DNA of 64,000 nucleotides, from contig NZ_FQZG01000011.1 in assembly GCF_900141915.1 (NCBI RefSeq), positions 21,762 through 85,761 of the forward strand. The letters run 5' to 3'. Every line of letters begins with the position of its first letter. Position 1 is the first letter of the stretch. This document shows, in pieces, positions 23,964-34,918 of this stretch. Below the pieces are notes generated by a model, which had not been told where the DNA came from, did no database searches, and was given only the letters and a program-made list of their open reading frames with translations. The translations under genes were made by a program, and so were the position numbers. The DNA comes from Tessaracoccus bendigoensis DSM 12906. GTDB taxonomy: Bacteria > Actinomycetota > Actinomycetes > Propionibacteriales > Propionibacteriaceae.

Positions 23964-26447
23964 GTGCCCACCCTCGCCGAACTCGTCTCCGACGGCTGCG
24001 GCCTGCCATTCGCCGCTGCCGCGGAGGCGCTGCGGGAGGCGGTCGGGGCGCACGGCGCGGCCGTCGTCGAGGCGCCGCCTGGAACGGGCAAGACCACCCT
24101 CGCGCCGCCGATCATTTCCGGCCTGGTCGAGGGGAGGGTGGTGGTCACCCAGCCAAGGCGGGTCGCGGCGCGCGCGGCCGCCCGTCGGCTCGCCGCCCTG
24201 ACCGGGACGCCCGTTGGTGAACTGGTCGGCTACACGGTGCGCGGCGACAGAGTGCTTGGCGCCGACGCCAAAGTCGAGATGCTCACACCCGGAGTGCTGC
24301 TACGTCGACTGCTGCGCGACCCCGGCCTCGACGGGACCGGCGCCGTCATCCTTGACGAGGTCCACGAACGGGGCCTGGACACCGACCTGTTGGTCGGGCT
24401 GCTGGTCGAGGTGCGCGAGCTGCGCCCCGATCTGGTGGTGATCGCGATGTCGGCCACAGCCGACACCGAAACGTTGGCCGGGCTGCTCGGTGACACGGCG
24501 CCCGCACCGGTGGTCGGCGTGCCCGGCGTCCTCCACCCTCTGACGGCGCGCTACTGCCCCGGCCCGCTGCCGCTCGACGCCAGGGGCGTGAGCAGGGAGT
24601 TCCTCGCCCACGTCGCGACGGTTGCCAGGGCCGCGTTCGACGAGCGTCCCGGCGACGGCGACGTCCTGGTCTTCCTGCCGGGGGCGCGCGAGGTCCGCGT
24701 CGTGGCCGACCTGCTGAGGGGCAGTGTCCCGGCAGAGGTGCTCGAGTTGCACGGGCAGATCCCGGCCCGGGAACAGGACAGGGCGATCTCGGGGAGGCGG
24801 CCGGGCGAGCCGCCCCGGATTGTGGTCTCGACCAACCTCGCCGAATCCTCGCTGACCGTCGCAGGGGTGCGCGTCGTCGTCGACGCCGGGCTGTCGCGGG
24901 AACCCCGGCGCGACTCCGCCCGCGGAATGTCCGGCCTGGTCACCGTCCGGTGTGCCCGGTCGTCAGCCGACCAGCGCGCAGGTCGCGCCGCCCGGCAGGG
25001 CCCGGGTGTGGTCTGGCGCTGCTACGACGAGGAAACCTACGCGGGGCTTCGCCCGCAGGTGACCCCGGAATCGCAGACCACGGACCTGACCGGCGCCCTG
25101 CTGACGCTCGCAGCCTGGGGGTCGCCCCGCGGTGCGACGATGCGGCTGCCCTCGCCGCTGCCGGCCGCCTCCGTCGCCGAGGATGAGGCCGTGCTGCGCT
25201 CGCTCGGCGCCGTCGATACGACTGGCCGCATCACCGAGGACGGGCGTCGACTCGCCTCCATCCCCGCCTCACCGCGTTGGGCGAGGGCGCTCGTCGACGG
25301 TGCTGCCCTGGTCGGTTCGCGGACGGCGGCCGAGACGGTCGCCGCGGTGGAGTCGGGCGTCTCTGGCGACCTGGGCCGGGAGATCATCGCCCTCCGGCGC
25401 GGTGGAACCCCCGAGGCGAGGCGGTGGAAGGCAGAGGCCGATCGGCTCGCGCGCCTCATCGACGCCGCCCCCGGGACGGGTGCCCTGCCTGGTGCCGTCG
25501 TCGTTTTGGCCTTCCCGGAGCGGGTGGCGAGGAAGGTGGGTGGCACCTACCTCCTGGCCTCAGGCACCCGCGCCGCCGCTCCGCCTGAGCTCGCAGGACA
25601 CGTTTGGCTGGCCGTCGCCGAGGTGACCAGGGCAGGTGGGGTGAGCGCGGCCGGTACCGGTGCGGTGATCCGCTCGGCCGCGCCCATAGATGAGCCGACG
25701 GCCCGGCTGGCCGGGCAACTCCTGGTTGAGGAGACTCGGGGCGAGTTGGTCGACGGCAGGCTCCGCGCCCGTCGGGTGGTCGCCCTCGGCGCGATCGAGC
25801 TCTCCTCGACACCGGTGCCCGCCCGGGAACTCGGGGCCCACGCCGTCCGCGACGTCGTGGCGGCTCACGGGTTGGGCGTGATCGGCTGGTCGCAGTCGGC
25901 CGATGCGCTGCGTCGCAGGATGGCCCTGCTGCACCGCAGCATCGGCGGACGCTGGCCGGATGTGGGCGACGACGCGCTCCTGACCAGGCTCGACGACTGG
26001 CTGGCACCCGAGTTGCGGGCCGCGGCCGACACCGGGGCGCTGGCAGGGATCGACCTGACGACGCCGCTGCGCAGGCTCCTGCCCTGGCCGGAGGCCGGTC
26101 GGCTGGACGAGTTGGCACCGGAGCGACTCCAGGTGCCGAGCGGGTCGAGGATCCGGCTCGAGTACCCGCCTCACGACGCGGATGGACCGGTCGTCGTCGC
26201 CGTCAAGTTGCAGGAGTGCTTCGGGTTGGCGACGTCGCCAAGGTTGGTCGACGGTCGGGTGGAGGTGGTGTTCCACCTGCTGTCCCCCGCCGGTCGTCCG
26301 CTGGCGATCACCGGGGACCTCGCGTCGTTCTGGTCGGGGCCGTATGCGCAGGTGCGCTCGGAGATGCGCGGTCGCTACCCGAGGCACCCGTGGCCCGAAG
26401 ACCCGTGGACGGCGCCTGCAACGGCGCGGACGAAGCGTCGAGGTTGA
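23964..26447 (+). CDS. hrpB: ATP-dependent helicase HrpB (DEAH box)
   Basis: The 827-residue protein has all DEAH helicase motifs: PPGTGKTTLAPP (I), TQPRRVAARAAARR (Ia), DEVHERGLDTD (II), AMSATAD (III), VFLPGAREVR (IV), STNLAESSLTVAGVRVVVDAG (V) and the QRxGRxxR-like ADQRAGRAARQGPG (VI). The HrpB-specific C-terminal domain contains LLPWPEAGRLDELAPERLQVPSGSRI-like sequence, and the tail has the usual YPRHPWPEDP. Its role in RNA metabolism is poorly known. It starts with GTG 25 bases after the permease gene and ends at the repeat array shared with lepA's 3' side. Confidence 0.94.
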   Translation: MPTLAELVSDGCGLPFAAAAEALREAVGAHGAAVVEAPPGTGKTTLAPPIISGLVEGRVVVTQPRRVAARAAARRLAALTGTPVGELVGYTVRGDRVLGADAKVEMLTPGVLLRRLLRDPGLDGTGAVILDEVHERGLDTDLLVGLLVEVRELRPDLVVIAMSATADTETLAGLLGDTAPAPVVGVPGVLHPLTARYCPGPLPLDARGVSREFLAHVATVARAAFDERPGDGDVLVFLPGAREVRVVADLLRGSVPAEVLELHGQIPAREQDRAISGRRPGEPPRIVVSTNLAESSLTVAGVRVVVDAGLSREPRRDSARGMSGLVTVRCARSSADQRAGRAARQGPGVVWRCYDEETYAGLRPQVTPESQTTDLTGALLTLAAWGSPRGATMRLPSPLPAASVAEDEAVLRSLGAVDTTGRITEDGRRLASIPASPRWARALVDGAALVGSRTAAETVAAVESGVSGDLGREIIALRRGGTPEARRWKAEADRLARLIDAAPGTGALPGAVVVLAFPERVARKVGGTYLLASGTRAAAPPELAGHVWLAVAEVTRAGGVSAAGTGAVIRSAAPIDEPTARLAGQLLVEETRGELVDGRLRARRVVALGAIELSSTPVPARELGAHAVRDVVAAHGLGVIGWSQSADALRRRMALLHRSIGGRWPDVGDDALLTRLDDWLAPELRAAADTGALAGIDLTTPLRRLLPWPEAGRLDELAPERLQVPSGSRIRLEYPPHDADGPVVVAVKLQECFGLATSPRLVDGRVEVVFHLLSPAGRPLAITGDLASFWSGPYAQVRSEMRGRYPRHPWPEDPWTAPATARTKRRG

Positions 26448-26452
26448 TCGCG

Positions 26453-26612
26453 GTCACGAGGGATTCTCTGGTCACGAGGGAGGGGTCGCGTTACCAGGGG
26501 AATGGCTGGATACCAGGGGTATACGGCTGGTGTCGTGCAATAGCGCTGGTGTCGGGTCCGGATCGCTGGTGTCGCGCAATAGCGCTGGTGTCGCCGAGAA
26601 CCGCTGGTGCGC
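26453..26612. repeat. Mirror-symmetric array of ~20-bp repeats between convergent genes (array 2)
   Basis: This array fills the gap between hrpB and lepA, which converge. The left part has GTCACGAGGG at 26453 and 26471, then TTACCAGGGG and ATACCAGGGG about 20 bases apart. The right part has GCTGGTGTCG at 26526, 26545, 26565 and 26584 and a truncated copy at 26603, a period of 19-20 bases, with GCAATAGC repeated exactly in two of the spacers. The left cores (ACCAG) are the inverse of the right cores (CTGGT), so the whole can fold back on itself. The array at 2.9 kb has the same order and orientation of cores. Confidence 0.8.
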
Positions 26613-26626
26613 CCCAACCGGGCGAC

Positions 26627-28456
<1,830 letters not shown>

Positions 28457-28528
28457 CAATATCCTTGTGGCTGACGATGTCGACCACCAAGTCTCTCACG
28501 GATCGGCGGGGCGGGCTAACTGGTTGAT

Positions 28529-28558
28529 TTGGCCTGGCGTGCCGGCCTCAGGTAAGGT
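28529..28558 (+). promoter_or_regulatory. Probable rpsT promoter
   Basis: TTGGCC (28529-28534), an 18-base spacer and TAAGGT (28553-28558) lie about 60 bases before the S20 start. The -10 fits the TAnnnT pattern common in actinobacteria. The intervening leader is AT-richer than its surroundings. Confidence 0.5.
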
Positions 28559-28619
28559 TGATCGTCGCGTGCAAACGCATGACCGAGTCAACCAACATAG
28601 TGATAAAGAGGCTTGCCAA

Positions 28620-28880
28620 GTGGCGAACATCAAGTCCCAGAAGAAGCGCAACAAGACCAACGAGATCGCGCGTCAGCGTAACAAGGCCGTCAAGTCGGGC
28701 CTCCGCACCCACGTGCGTGCAGTGCGTGTTGCCGTTGCGGCCGGCGATTCGGTCCAGGCCAATGAGGCCGCAAGGGCCGCCAACCGCGCTCTCGACAAGG
28801 CCGTGAGCAAGGGCGTCATCCACAAGAACCAGGCCGCGAACCGCAAGTCGGCCATCTCGCTCTCCGTCGCCGCTCTCTGA
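28620..28880 (+). CDS. rpsT: 30S ribosomal protein S20
   Basis: The 86-residue, Lys/Arg-rich protein starts [10 protein letters not shown] after its initiator and includes [19 protein letters not shown] and [14 protein letters not shown], all typical of S20, which binds 16S rRNA early in 30S assembly. GTG at 28620 is the start, with AGAGG nine bases upstream; a much longer in-frame extension has no support. A textbook terminator follows the gene. Confidence 0.97.
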   Translation: MANIKSQKKRNKTNEIARQRNKAVKSGLRTHVRAVRVAVAAGDSVQANEAARAANRALDKAVSKGVIHKNQAANRKSAISLSVAAL

Positions 28881-28910
28881 GCCGGCCGAGACCAACTGTT
28901 CTACCGAAGC

Positions 28911-28945
28911 AGCGCCTTGGCCCTCGGTCATCAAGGCGCTGTTTT
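28911..28945 (+). terminator. Rho-independent terminator of rpsT
   Basis: AGCGCCTTG (28911-28919) pairs perfectly with CAAGGCGCT (28932-28940) around a 12-base loop and is followed by GTTTT. It begins 30 bases after the rpsT stop. Confidence 0.88.
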
Positions 28946-29124
28946 GCGTACCCTCCATCGACGGCGGGTGCGGCCGGAATGTCGCGCCCCTGAGGTGAGT
29001 CGCTCCAACTCCTGGGCCGAGCGCCGCAGCGCACACCCCTGATTCACCCCACGGCAACCACAGACAAGCTGCCTCTCGTGCCACAATGTCCCCGTCGTGG
29101 GTCACAGCCTCAGGAGAGCAGAAC

Positions 29125-30291
29125 ATGAAGATCGTCGTCGCCGGAGCAGGGTACGTCGGCCTGTCAAACGCGGTCATCCTCGCGCAGCACCACCACGTCA
29201 CCGCCATCGACACAGATGCCGCGAAGATCGAACTCATCACCAGGCGGGTATCGCCGATCGACGACCCCGAGCTGACCGAGTATCTCGCCAACCGTCCGCT
29301 GCATCTGGAAGCGGTGACGGATCCAGAGCTGGCCTACACGGCTGCGGACCTCGTCGTGGTGGCCACCCCTACCGACTACGACCCGCAGACCAGCTATTTC
29401 GACACCAGCTCCGTTGAGCTCGTCGTCGCCACGGCCTTGACCTACAGCCCTGGCGCAAACATCGTCATCAAGTCCACGGTCCCGGTCGGTTTCACCGAGG
29501 AATTGCGTCAGAGGCACCCGGGCGCGACCATCATGTTCTCCCCTGAGTTCCTCCGCGAGGGGCGCGCGCTCTACGACAACCTCCACCCTTCGCGCATCGT
29601 CGTCGGTGACCGCTCCGCTGTCGGGCGACGGTTCGCCGATCTAATGGTCGAAGGCGCCGACGATGACGTCGTGCCCGTGCTGCTGACGGACTCGACGGAA
29701 GCCGAGTCGATCAAGCTGTTCGCCAACACCTACCTGGCGCTGCGCGTGGCCTATTTCAACGAACTGGACACCTACGCTGCGGTCCGGGGATTGGACACCG
29801 CGCAGATCATCGAAGGGGTTGGGCTCGACCCGCGGATCGGGTCGCACTACAACAATCCCTCGTTCGGCTACGGGGGGTACTGCCTGCCGAAGGACACCAA
29901 ACAGCTGTTGGCCAACTACTCCGAAGTGCCGCAGAACCTGGTCGTCGCGGTCGTCGACGCCAACCGTACGCGCAAGGATTTCATCGCAGGCGACATCCTC
30001 TCCCGCAACCCCGAAGTCGTCGGCATCTACCGTCTGACCATGAAGACCGGCTCGGACAACTTCCGCTCATCCTCGGTGCAGGGGGTCATGAGGCGCTTGA
30101 GTGCCGAGGGGGTGACGTTGATCATCTACGAGCCTGGGCTCACGGAGGAGACGTTCTCCGGCTCTGAGGTGATAGCCGATCTTGAGGAGTTCAAGCGCCG
30201 CGCCGATGTGATCGTGACCAACCGGCAGTCGTCCGACCTGGACGATGTCGCGGACAAGGTTTACACGCGCGACATCTACGGCCGCGACTGA
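29125..30291 (+). CDS. ugd: UDP-glucose/GDP-mannose dehydrogenase family protein (UDP-glucose 6-dehydrogenase-like)
   Basis: The 388-residue protein has the NAD-binding [10 protein letters not shown] at the N-terminus, the catalytic Lys region [22 protein letters not shown], and the catalytic cysteine in [14 protein letters not shown] (C253). The C-terminal UDP-binding domain is complete. It oxidises a nucleotide sugar to the uronic acid for wall or capsule polysaccharide. Start at 29125 uses GGAG upstream; an in-frame ATG 39 bases earlier adds a non-conserved extension. No other polysaccharide genes adjoin it; it sits alone between rpsT and holA, which are normally close together in actinobacteria. 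Confidence 0.92.
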   Translation: MKIVVAGAGYVGLSNAVILAQHHHVTAIDTDAAKIELITRRVSPIDDPELTEYLANRPLHLEAVTDPELAYTAADLVVVATPTDYDPQTSYFDTSSVELVVATALTYSPGANIVIKSTVPVGFTEELRQRHPGATIMFSPEFLREGRALYDNLHPSRIVVGDRSAVGRRFADLMVEGADDDVVPVLLTDSTEAESIKLFANTYLALRVAYFNELDTYAAVRGLDTAQIIEGVGLDPRIGSHYNNPSFGYGGYCLPKDTKQLLANYSEVPQNLVVAVVDANRTRKDFIAGDILSRNPEVVGIYRLTMKTGSDNFRSSSVQGVMRRLSAEGVTLIIYEPGLTEETFSGSEVIADLEEFKRRADVIVTNRQSSDLDDVADKVYTRDIYGRD

Positions 30292-30299
30292 CGCTGGAA

Positions 30300-31262
30300 T
30301 CAGCGACGCGCCAACGCCAACACCCCCAGCACCATCCGCTCGAGCGCGAACGCCGGGTCCGTGGCCGCGCCCTTGACCTGGGCGTCACCCACGGCGATCA
30401 GCTGGATGGCGCCGGCGACCGAGCCGGGCCCCCAATAGCGTGACGTGCGCGCGTAGTCCTTCATCTTCCAAGGGGGCAGGCCCAGTTGGCGCGCCAGGTC
30501 GTTGCTGCTGATGCGGCTCCCCTGCGCGTCGATATACTTTCCCATTCCCCGGAAAGCACCCGCCATGGCGCTGGTCACCAGCACCGGTGCCACCCCTGTG
30601 CTCAACGCCCATCGGAGCCGTTCCATCGCGACGGTGGCGTTGACGGCCAGCACGGCGTCCGCGACGGCGAAGGACGTCACCTCAGCCCTGCCGGCGAAGT
30701 AGCGCCTGATCAGGTCTGAGTCGATCTGTTCCTGATCGGAGTCGGCGGCGAGCTGGGAAACCGCAGCGGCGAGGGCGCGCAGGTCATTCCCGACGGCGGA
30801 GACCAACTCGCCTGCGGCATCCTGCGAGATCCGCATCTTCTGCCGCTTGGCCTCCTCGACGACGAACTTAGGCAGCTCCCAGGTCTTGACGGTCGCCACT
30901 GATTCGGTGGGGACCTTCGCCTTCTTGAGCTTGTCGATCAGGCCCTTCCCCTTGTTGCCGCCAGCGTGTACCAGGATGAGGCAGAGATCTTCCGACGGGT
31001 TCCTGGCCACCTCGACCAGTTGGTCGACCACCCCGGCGGGGCAGGCGCCGACGTCGTCGATGACGGCGATGATGTTGCTGGAAAACAACGAACCGCCCAC
31101 CACTTCAGACAGCATGGTGTCTTCCAGCTCCGACGCAGAGATCTCGTTGAGGTCGGAGTCGGGCTGTTCCTTGCGTGCTTTCGCGACCGTGGCCGCCACC
31201 AGCCGCTGGGCCAGCAGCGTCTCGGGGCCGGTGATCAGGAGGGAGGAACCGAAGGCGGGCAT
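30300..31262 (-). CDS. holA: DNA polymerase III subunit delta
   Basis: The 320-residue protein shows the HolA pattern: LLITGPETLLAQRLVAATV, a SLFSSNIIAVIDDV strand, a Walker-like but non-ATPase core, and the C-terminal helical domain with MKDYARTSRYW and ALERMVLGVLALAR. Delta opens the sliding clamp within the clamp loader. In actinobacteria it commonly follows comEC; here a group of unrelated genes has come between. Convergent with ugd, eight bases apart. Confidence 0.92.
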   Translation of the reverse strand: MPAFGSSLLITGPETLLAQRLVAATVAKARKEQPDSDLNEISASELEDTMLSEVVGGSLFSSNIIAVIDDVGACPAGVVDQLVEVARNPSEDLCLILVHAGGNKGKGLIDKLKKAKVPTESVATVKTWELPKFVVEEAKRQKMRISQDAAGELVSAVGNDLRALAAAVSQLAADSDQEQIDSDLIRRYFAGRAEVTSFAVADAVLAVNATVAMERLRWALSTGVAPVLVTSAMAGAFRGMGKYIDAQGSRISSNDLARQLGLPPWKMKDYARTSRYWGPGSVAGAIQLIAVGDAQVKGAATDPAFALERMVLGVLALARR

Positions 31263-31299
31263 GGGTAAAGCTTGCCAGCCCGGGCCGACAATCCGGTAC

Positions 31300-32133
31300 T
31301 CAGGCGCCGTCCCGCTTCTTTGGTTGGGCGGACCGGTCTCCAGCCGATTGGGCCAGTTGCCGGAACTGTTCCGGGTATCGGGTGGAGCGCAACTGCGGGA
31401 AGGCGCGCAACTGCCGTCGGGTGGTGAGGCTCAGCTTCGGCAACGCTTCGAGCCTGTCGTTGAGCACCTCGCGTCGATCCTTCAGCTGTTCAAGTGAGTC
31501 GTCGGCCTTTTCCTTGAGCTCCAGCGCGTGCTCGCCCAGTGAGGTGCTCAACTGGGTGGTCGACGCTCTGAGCTTCTCGTCGGCCTCCTTCAGGGCCTTG
31601 AGCTGATCGTCCAGCTTCAAGGTGGAGGAGACGGTGGCCGCGAGGTCGACCAGCATCGTCGTCGCGATGACCGCGAGGGCGACGATGACGACCCAGGGAT
31701 TCAGCCAGTCGAGGAAGCGGCTGATCAGCGGGTGCAGCACATCGATCAGCAGGACGCCGACGATGCCCCACATCAACGAGAACTGGAGGCAGATGTAGCC
31801 GCCGATGTTGAATGGACGGTCTGAGTAGTCCCACCACCTCCGGTGGAAGAGCTTTTCAAGGACCCACCCCGTGACCAGTTCCAAGAGCGAGGCCAACAGG
31901 GCGGCTCCGAGGAACACGAGGATCGGGTTGTCTGCGACGGGGAGCAGGAGCGCGGTCATCGCGAGCGCCCCGAACCCGTAGATCGGGCAGTATGGCCCGG
32001 CGAGGAACCCACGGTTTGTGACCTCGCCTTCGGTGACGGCGGAGAAGACGACCTCGGCGACCCAGCCGAGCATCGCGTAGATCACCACCAGCGTCACGGG
32101 GGCCGATGCCTGGACCAGTTCCACCGCAGTCAT
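31300..32133 (-). CDS. Putative ABC-transporter type IV (CmpB-like) membrane protein
   Basis: The protein (277 residues from MTAVELV) has four or five helices with the family's conserved GWVAEVVFSAVTEGEVTNRGFLAGPYCPIYGFG, ELVTGWVLEKLFHRRWWDYS and FNIGGYICLQFSLMWG. A coiled-coil-like C-terminal cytoplasmic region follows from about residue 190, rich in Lys/Glu/Leu. The family name is historical and the function unknown; no ATPase is adjacent. ATG at 32133 has GAGGA upstream and avoids a polar 16-residue extension. Confidence 0.82.
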   Translation of the reverse strand: MTAVELVQASAPVTLVVIYAMLGWVAEVVFSAVTEGEVTNRGFLAGPYCPIYGFGALAMTALLLPVADNPILVFLGAALLASLLELVTGWVLEKLFHRRWWDYSDRPFNIGGYICLQFSLMWGIVGVLLIDVLHPLISRFLDWLNPWVVIVALAVIATTMLVDLAATVSSTLKLDDQLKALKEADEKLRASTTQLSTSLGEHALELKEKADDSLEQLKDRREVLNDRLEALPKLSLTTRRQLRAFPQLRSTRYPEQFRQLAQSAGDRSAQPKKRDGA

Positions 32134-32271
32134 CTTCCGTCCTCCTCGCTGTGTCGCTGCGGGCAGTTTAGCCATCTCCACCTGGGGCTCGGCGATGGCG
32201 GAGGCGCTGCGTCGATCACTACAACTACAAGGAAGTCAGTCGCCCGATTGGCTGGCCTTCCCACCGCCGCG

Positions 32272-33483
32272 TCATCCCTTCACGCAGAGCAGCGTCTGCA
32301 GCCGCGCGACGACGTCGACGAGGTCACACTGGGCGGCGATGACCTCGTTGATGTCCTTGTACGCCGCCGGGATCTCGTCGACCACGCCCTCGTCCTTGCG
32401 ACACTCGATGCCCGCCGTCTGCTCGGCGAGGTCGGCCGCGGTGAACTGACGCCGTGCCGCGTTGCGCGACATCCGCCGTCCTGCGCCGTGTGACGCCGAC
32501 TGGTAAGACGCCGGGTTGCCCAGGCCGCGCACGATGTAGGAGCCTGTGCCCATGGAGCCCGGGATCACACCCAGATCCCCCAGCCCGGCCCGGATCGCAC
32601 CCTTGCGGGTGACGATCAACTCGACGTCGTCGTAGGCCTCCACCGCCACGTAGTTGTGGTGGCAGCGGATCGGCGCCTCGAACCCGATTCCCGGAATGCG
32701 GTGCGAGAGCTCATCACAGATTGCCGCGAGCATCACGTCGCGGTTGAGCAGCGCATACGCCTGCGCCCACCAGAGGTCGTGCAGGTAGGCGTCCATCTGC
32801 GCCGTGCCGGCCAGGAACACCGCAAGGTCCTTGTCGACCAGGCCCTGGTTGTGGGGCAGCGCCTGCGCCGCCCGCATGTGCACCTGCGCCAGCTGATTGC
32901 CGGTCCCCCGCGACCCGGAGTGCAGCGTCACCCAGGCCCGGTCGTCGTCGCCGACGCACAGTTCGATGAAGTGGTTGCCGCCGCCCAGCGTCCCCACCTG
33001 CACCGAAGCCTTCCGCTCCGCCTTCGCCGACCTCGCCGACGGGGTCAGCTCGGCCGCGCGCAGTTGACCGAACCCGCTCATGGTGTCGCGGTACCGCCGG
33101 GCCAGGTCGTCGTGCCTGGTCAAGGTGCGAGGCTCGTCGTTGTGTGAGGCGAAGCCGACGGGGACCGCCCGCTCGATGCCGTGCCGGATGGCGGCCAGGT
33201 CGTCGGGCAGCTGGTCGGGCCGCAACGTGGTGCGCACGGCGGTCATGCCGCAGCCGATGTCGACGCCGACGGCCGCCGGGGCGACCGCCTGGCTCATGGC
33301 GATGACGGAGCCGACGGTGGCGCCGAGCCCATAGTGGACGTCGGGCATGACGCGCACGCCGTGGGTCCACGGCAGCCTCGCCACATTCCGGAGCTGGCCG
33401 CGGGCCTGCTCCTCGATGCCGGCCTCGTCGGCCCACATGAGGGTGTTGTCGGTGCCGGTCAGCGGCACCGGGTAGATGGACAT
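32272..33483 (-). CDS. rtcB: RtcB-type RNA-splicing ligase
   Basis: The 403-residue protein has the RtcB signatures: MPDVHYGLGATVGSVIA, GVDIGCGMTAVRT (metal-binding Cys), GTLGGGNHFIEL, HSGSRGTGNQ, CHHNYVAVE and YQSASHGAGRRMSR, whose histidine is guanylylated in the family. RtcB joins 2',3'-cyclic phosphate or 3'-phosphate RNA ends to 5'-OH ends with GTP and Mn2+. AGGAGG precedes the ATG. No archease or RtcR regulator is nearby. Confidence 0.95.
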   Translation of the reverse strand: MSIYPVPLTGTDNTLMWADEAGIEEQARGQLRNVARLPWTHGVRVMPDVHYGLGATVGSVIAMSQAVAPAAVGVDIGCGMTAVRTTLRPDQLPDDLAAIRHGIERAVPVGFASHNDEPRTLTRHDDLARRYRDTMSGFGQLRAAELTPSARSAKAERKASVQVGTLGGGNHFIELCVGDDDRAWVTLHSGSRGTGNQLAQVHMRAAQALPHNQGLVDKDLAVFLAGTAQMDAYLHDLWWAQAYALLNRDVMLAAICDELSHRIPGIGFEAPIRCHHNYVAVEAYDDVELIVTRKGAIRAGLGDLGVIPGSMGTGSYIVRGLGNPASYQSASHGAGRRMSRNAARRQFTAADLAEQTAGIECRKDEGVVDEIPAAYKDINEVIAAQCDLVDVVARLQTLLCVKG

Positions 33484-33960
33484 GGTGGTTCCTCCTGTGT
33501 GGATGGGTGACAGGGGTAACCGACGGCCCTCCCGGTCAACGGGCGATGGGCGGATGTGTCTGGTTAGCGAAAGGAGTCAGGTACCCCGCAGCTTCAGCGC
33601 TGATGCGCAAAGCTGGGCTCGACGGCGACCGACGGGCACAGCGGTGGCGTCGCTTGGCGACGTGGCTGTGCGGTCATGGTCTGTGCCTCTCGGATGCGGC
33701 GCCATCCATGGCGCCGCCGACCAGCCTGCCACAGATTCCTGGCCCTGGGCAACCCCCTTGCCTCCCACAGATCCAGGGCATGGATCAGTTGGTCGGAAGC
33801 ATTGATGGCCTTGTGAGGCCGGTTCCAGAGGGGATCGCCGGCGCGAACCACCGTATGAGGAGGCGACCGCCGAGGACCTTGGCACGCGGGACCTGATCGA
33901 CGGCGGTGCCGATCCCACCGCATCGCGCAGCCCGACCCGGGTCAGCGGATCGGAGGCTGA
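33484..33960. other. 477-base stretch without a recognisable gene
   Basis: Both strands have open frames of about 110-130 codons here, but none shows a start with a ribosome site plus recognisable protein features, and they overlap each other. The stretch contains a strong 10-bp hairpin, GCGGCGCCAT with ATGGCGCCGC, at 33696-33717 (two-base loop), and two CCACAGAT-type words about 45 bases apart. It may be a remnant of a lost gene or an untranslated region of rtcB. Confidence 0.5.
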
Positions 33961-34371
33961 CTATTGCGAGGCTGTGCCGCCGTCCACACGCACGAGGTTG
34001 CCGGAGGGGTCGCGGAAGGCGCAGTCCCGAACGCCCCAGGGCTGGTCGGCAACCTCCGACACGATCTCCGCCCCGGCCTCCTTGACGCTGGCGAACACCG
34101 CATCGACGTTGTCGGCGGTGAAATGGGCGGCGTTCATGCCGCCTTTGGCGACGAGCGCGCGGATGAACTCGACGTCCTCGGGGGAGCCGTCGACGTAATT
34201 CGACAGCACGATCCCGACGTCGGGCTGTGCCGGGGAACCGATCGTGATCCAGCGAAACTCGCCGTTGGGTACGTCCATTCGAACCTCGAGGCCCAACACA
34301 TCTCGGTAGAAGGCCAAGGCGGCATCGGGGTCGTTGACGGTGATGAGACAGGTGGAGAGTCTGATGTCCAT
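33961..34371 (-). CDS. VOC-family (glyoxalase/bleomycin-resistance-like) protein
   Basis: The 136-residue protein has the beta-alpha-beta-beta-beta modules of the vicinal oxygen chelate superfamily: DPDAALAFYRDVLGLEVR early and CAFRDPSGNLVRV at the end. Such proteins bind small electrophiles, antibiotics or metals; the substrate is unknown. It lies ten bases downstream of an AraC-type regulator gene on the same strand, an arrangement often seen with detoxifying VOC proteins, so the two probably form a unit. Confidence 0.88.
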   Translation of the reverse strand: MDIRLSTCLITVNDPDAALAFYRDVLGLEVRMDVPNGEFRWITIGSPAQPDVGIVLSNYVDGSPEDVEFIRALVAKGGMNAAHFTADNVDAVFASVKEAGAEIVSEVADQPWGVRDCAFRDPSGNLVRVDGGTASQ

Positions 34372-34381
34372 GTCCGCAACG

Positions 34382-34813
34382 CTAAACGAGCGATCCCCGA
34401 TGCGCTTCTCGATTCCTGCTCGGTCGGGTGGCCAACCGCGCCACGCAACTTGGGACGCCGATCAGCGCCGCGTGATCCCCAGCCCGGTAGGCAGTAGGCG
34501 TGCTGCCTACCAGTTCGGTGAACCGCGCGCTGAACGACCCCAGCGACGTACAACCCACCGCCATGCACACCTCGGTGACGGTAAGGCCGCCGCCACGCAG
34601 CAGCCACTGCGCACGCTCGATGCGCCGCGTCATCAGGTACGAGTAGGGCGTCTCCCCGTAGGCAGCCTTGAAACGACGAGTGAAGTGGGCCTTCGACATG
34701 TAAGCCTGGGCGGCCACGGCTCCGATGTCGAGCGGCTCGGCGAATCGGCGATCCATCGCATCTCGGGCTCTGCGGAGCAAGGCAAGCTCGTTGAGTCGTC
34801 CGTGGCGCGGCAT
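34382..34813 (-). CDS. AraC-family transcriptional regulator (short form)
   Basis: The 143-residue protein is mainly the double helix-turn-helix DNA-binding domain: LDIGAVAAQAYMSKAHFTRRFKAAYGETPYSYL for the first HTH and LTVTEVCMAVGCTSLGSFSARFTELVG for the second. There is no N-terminal sensor domain and only a short basic tail. It precedes a VOC-family gene by ten bases and probably regulates it. The effector cannot be predicted. Confidence 0.88.
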   Translation of the reverse strand: MPRHGRLNELALLRRARDAMDRRFAEPLDIGAVAAQAYMSKAHFTRRFKAAYGETPYSYLMTRRIERAQWLLRGGGLTVTEVCMAVGCTSLGSFSARFTELVGSTPTAYRAGDHAALIGVPSCVARLATRPSRNREAHRGSLV

Positions 34814-34918
34814 GGCAGCAGCCTACGTCCCAGACGGCGACGCCACCGCCGCCCTGGCGCAGAAGGGCTTGTAGTCGCATCACGCCCATGTGGAAGCTGA
34901 GTAGAGCGAGGCGCCGAA

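Noticed and set aside
26453..26612. Possible CRISPR array or tRNA remnants
   Set aside because: Same reasons as the first array; no cloverleaf can be drawn and spacers are partly identical.
33507..33923. Overlapping open frames of 109-130 codons on both strands
   Set aside because: No family features, mutually overlapping, and starts without ribosome sites; described instead as a gene-free stretch.
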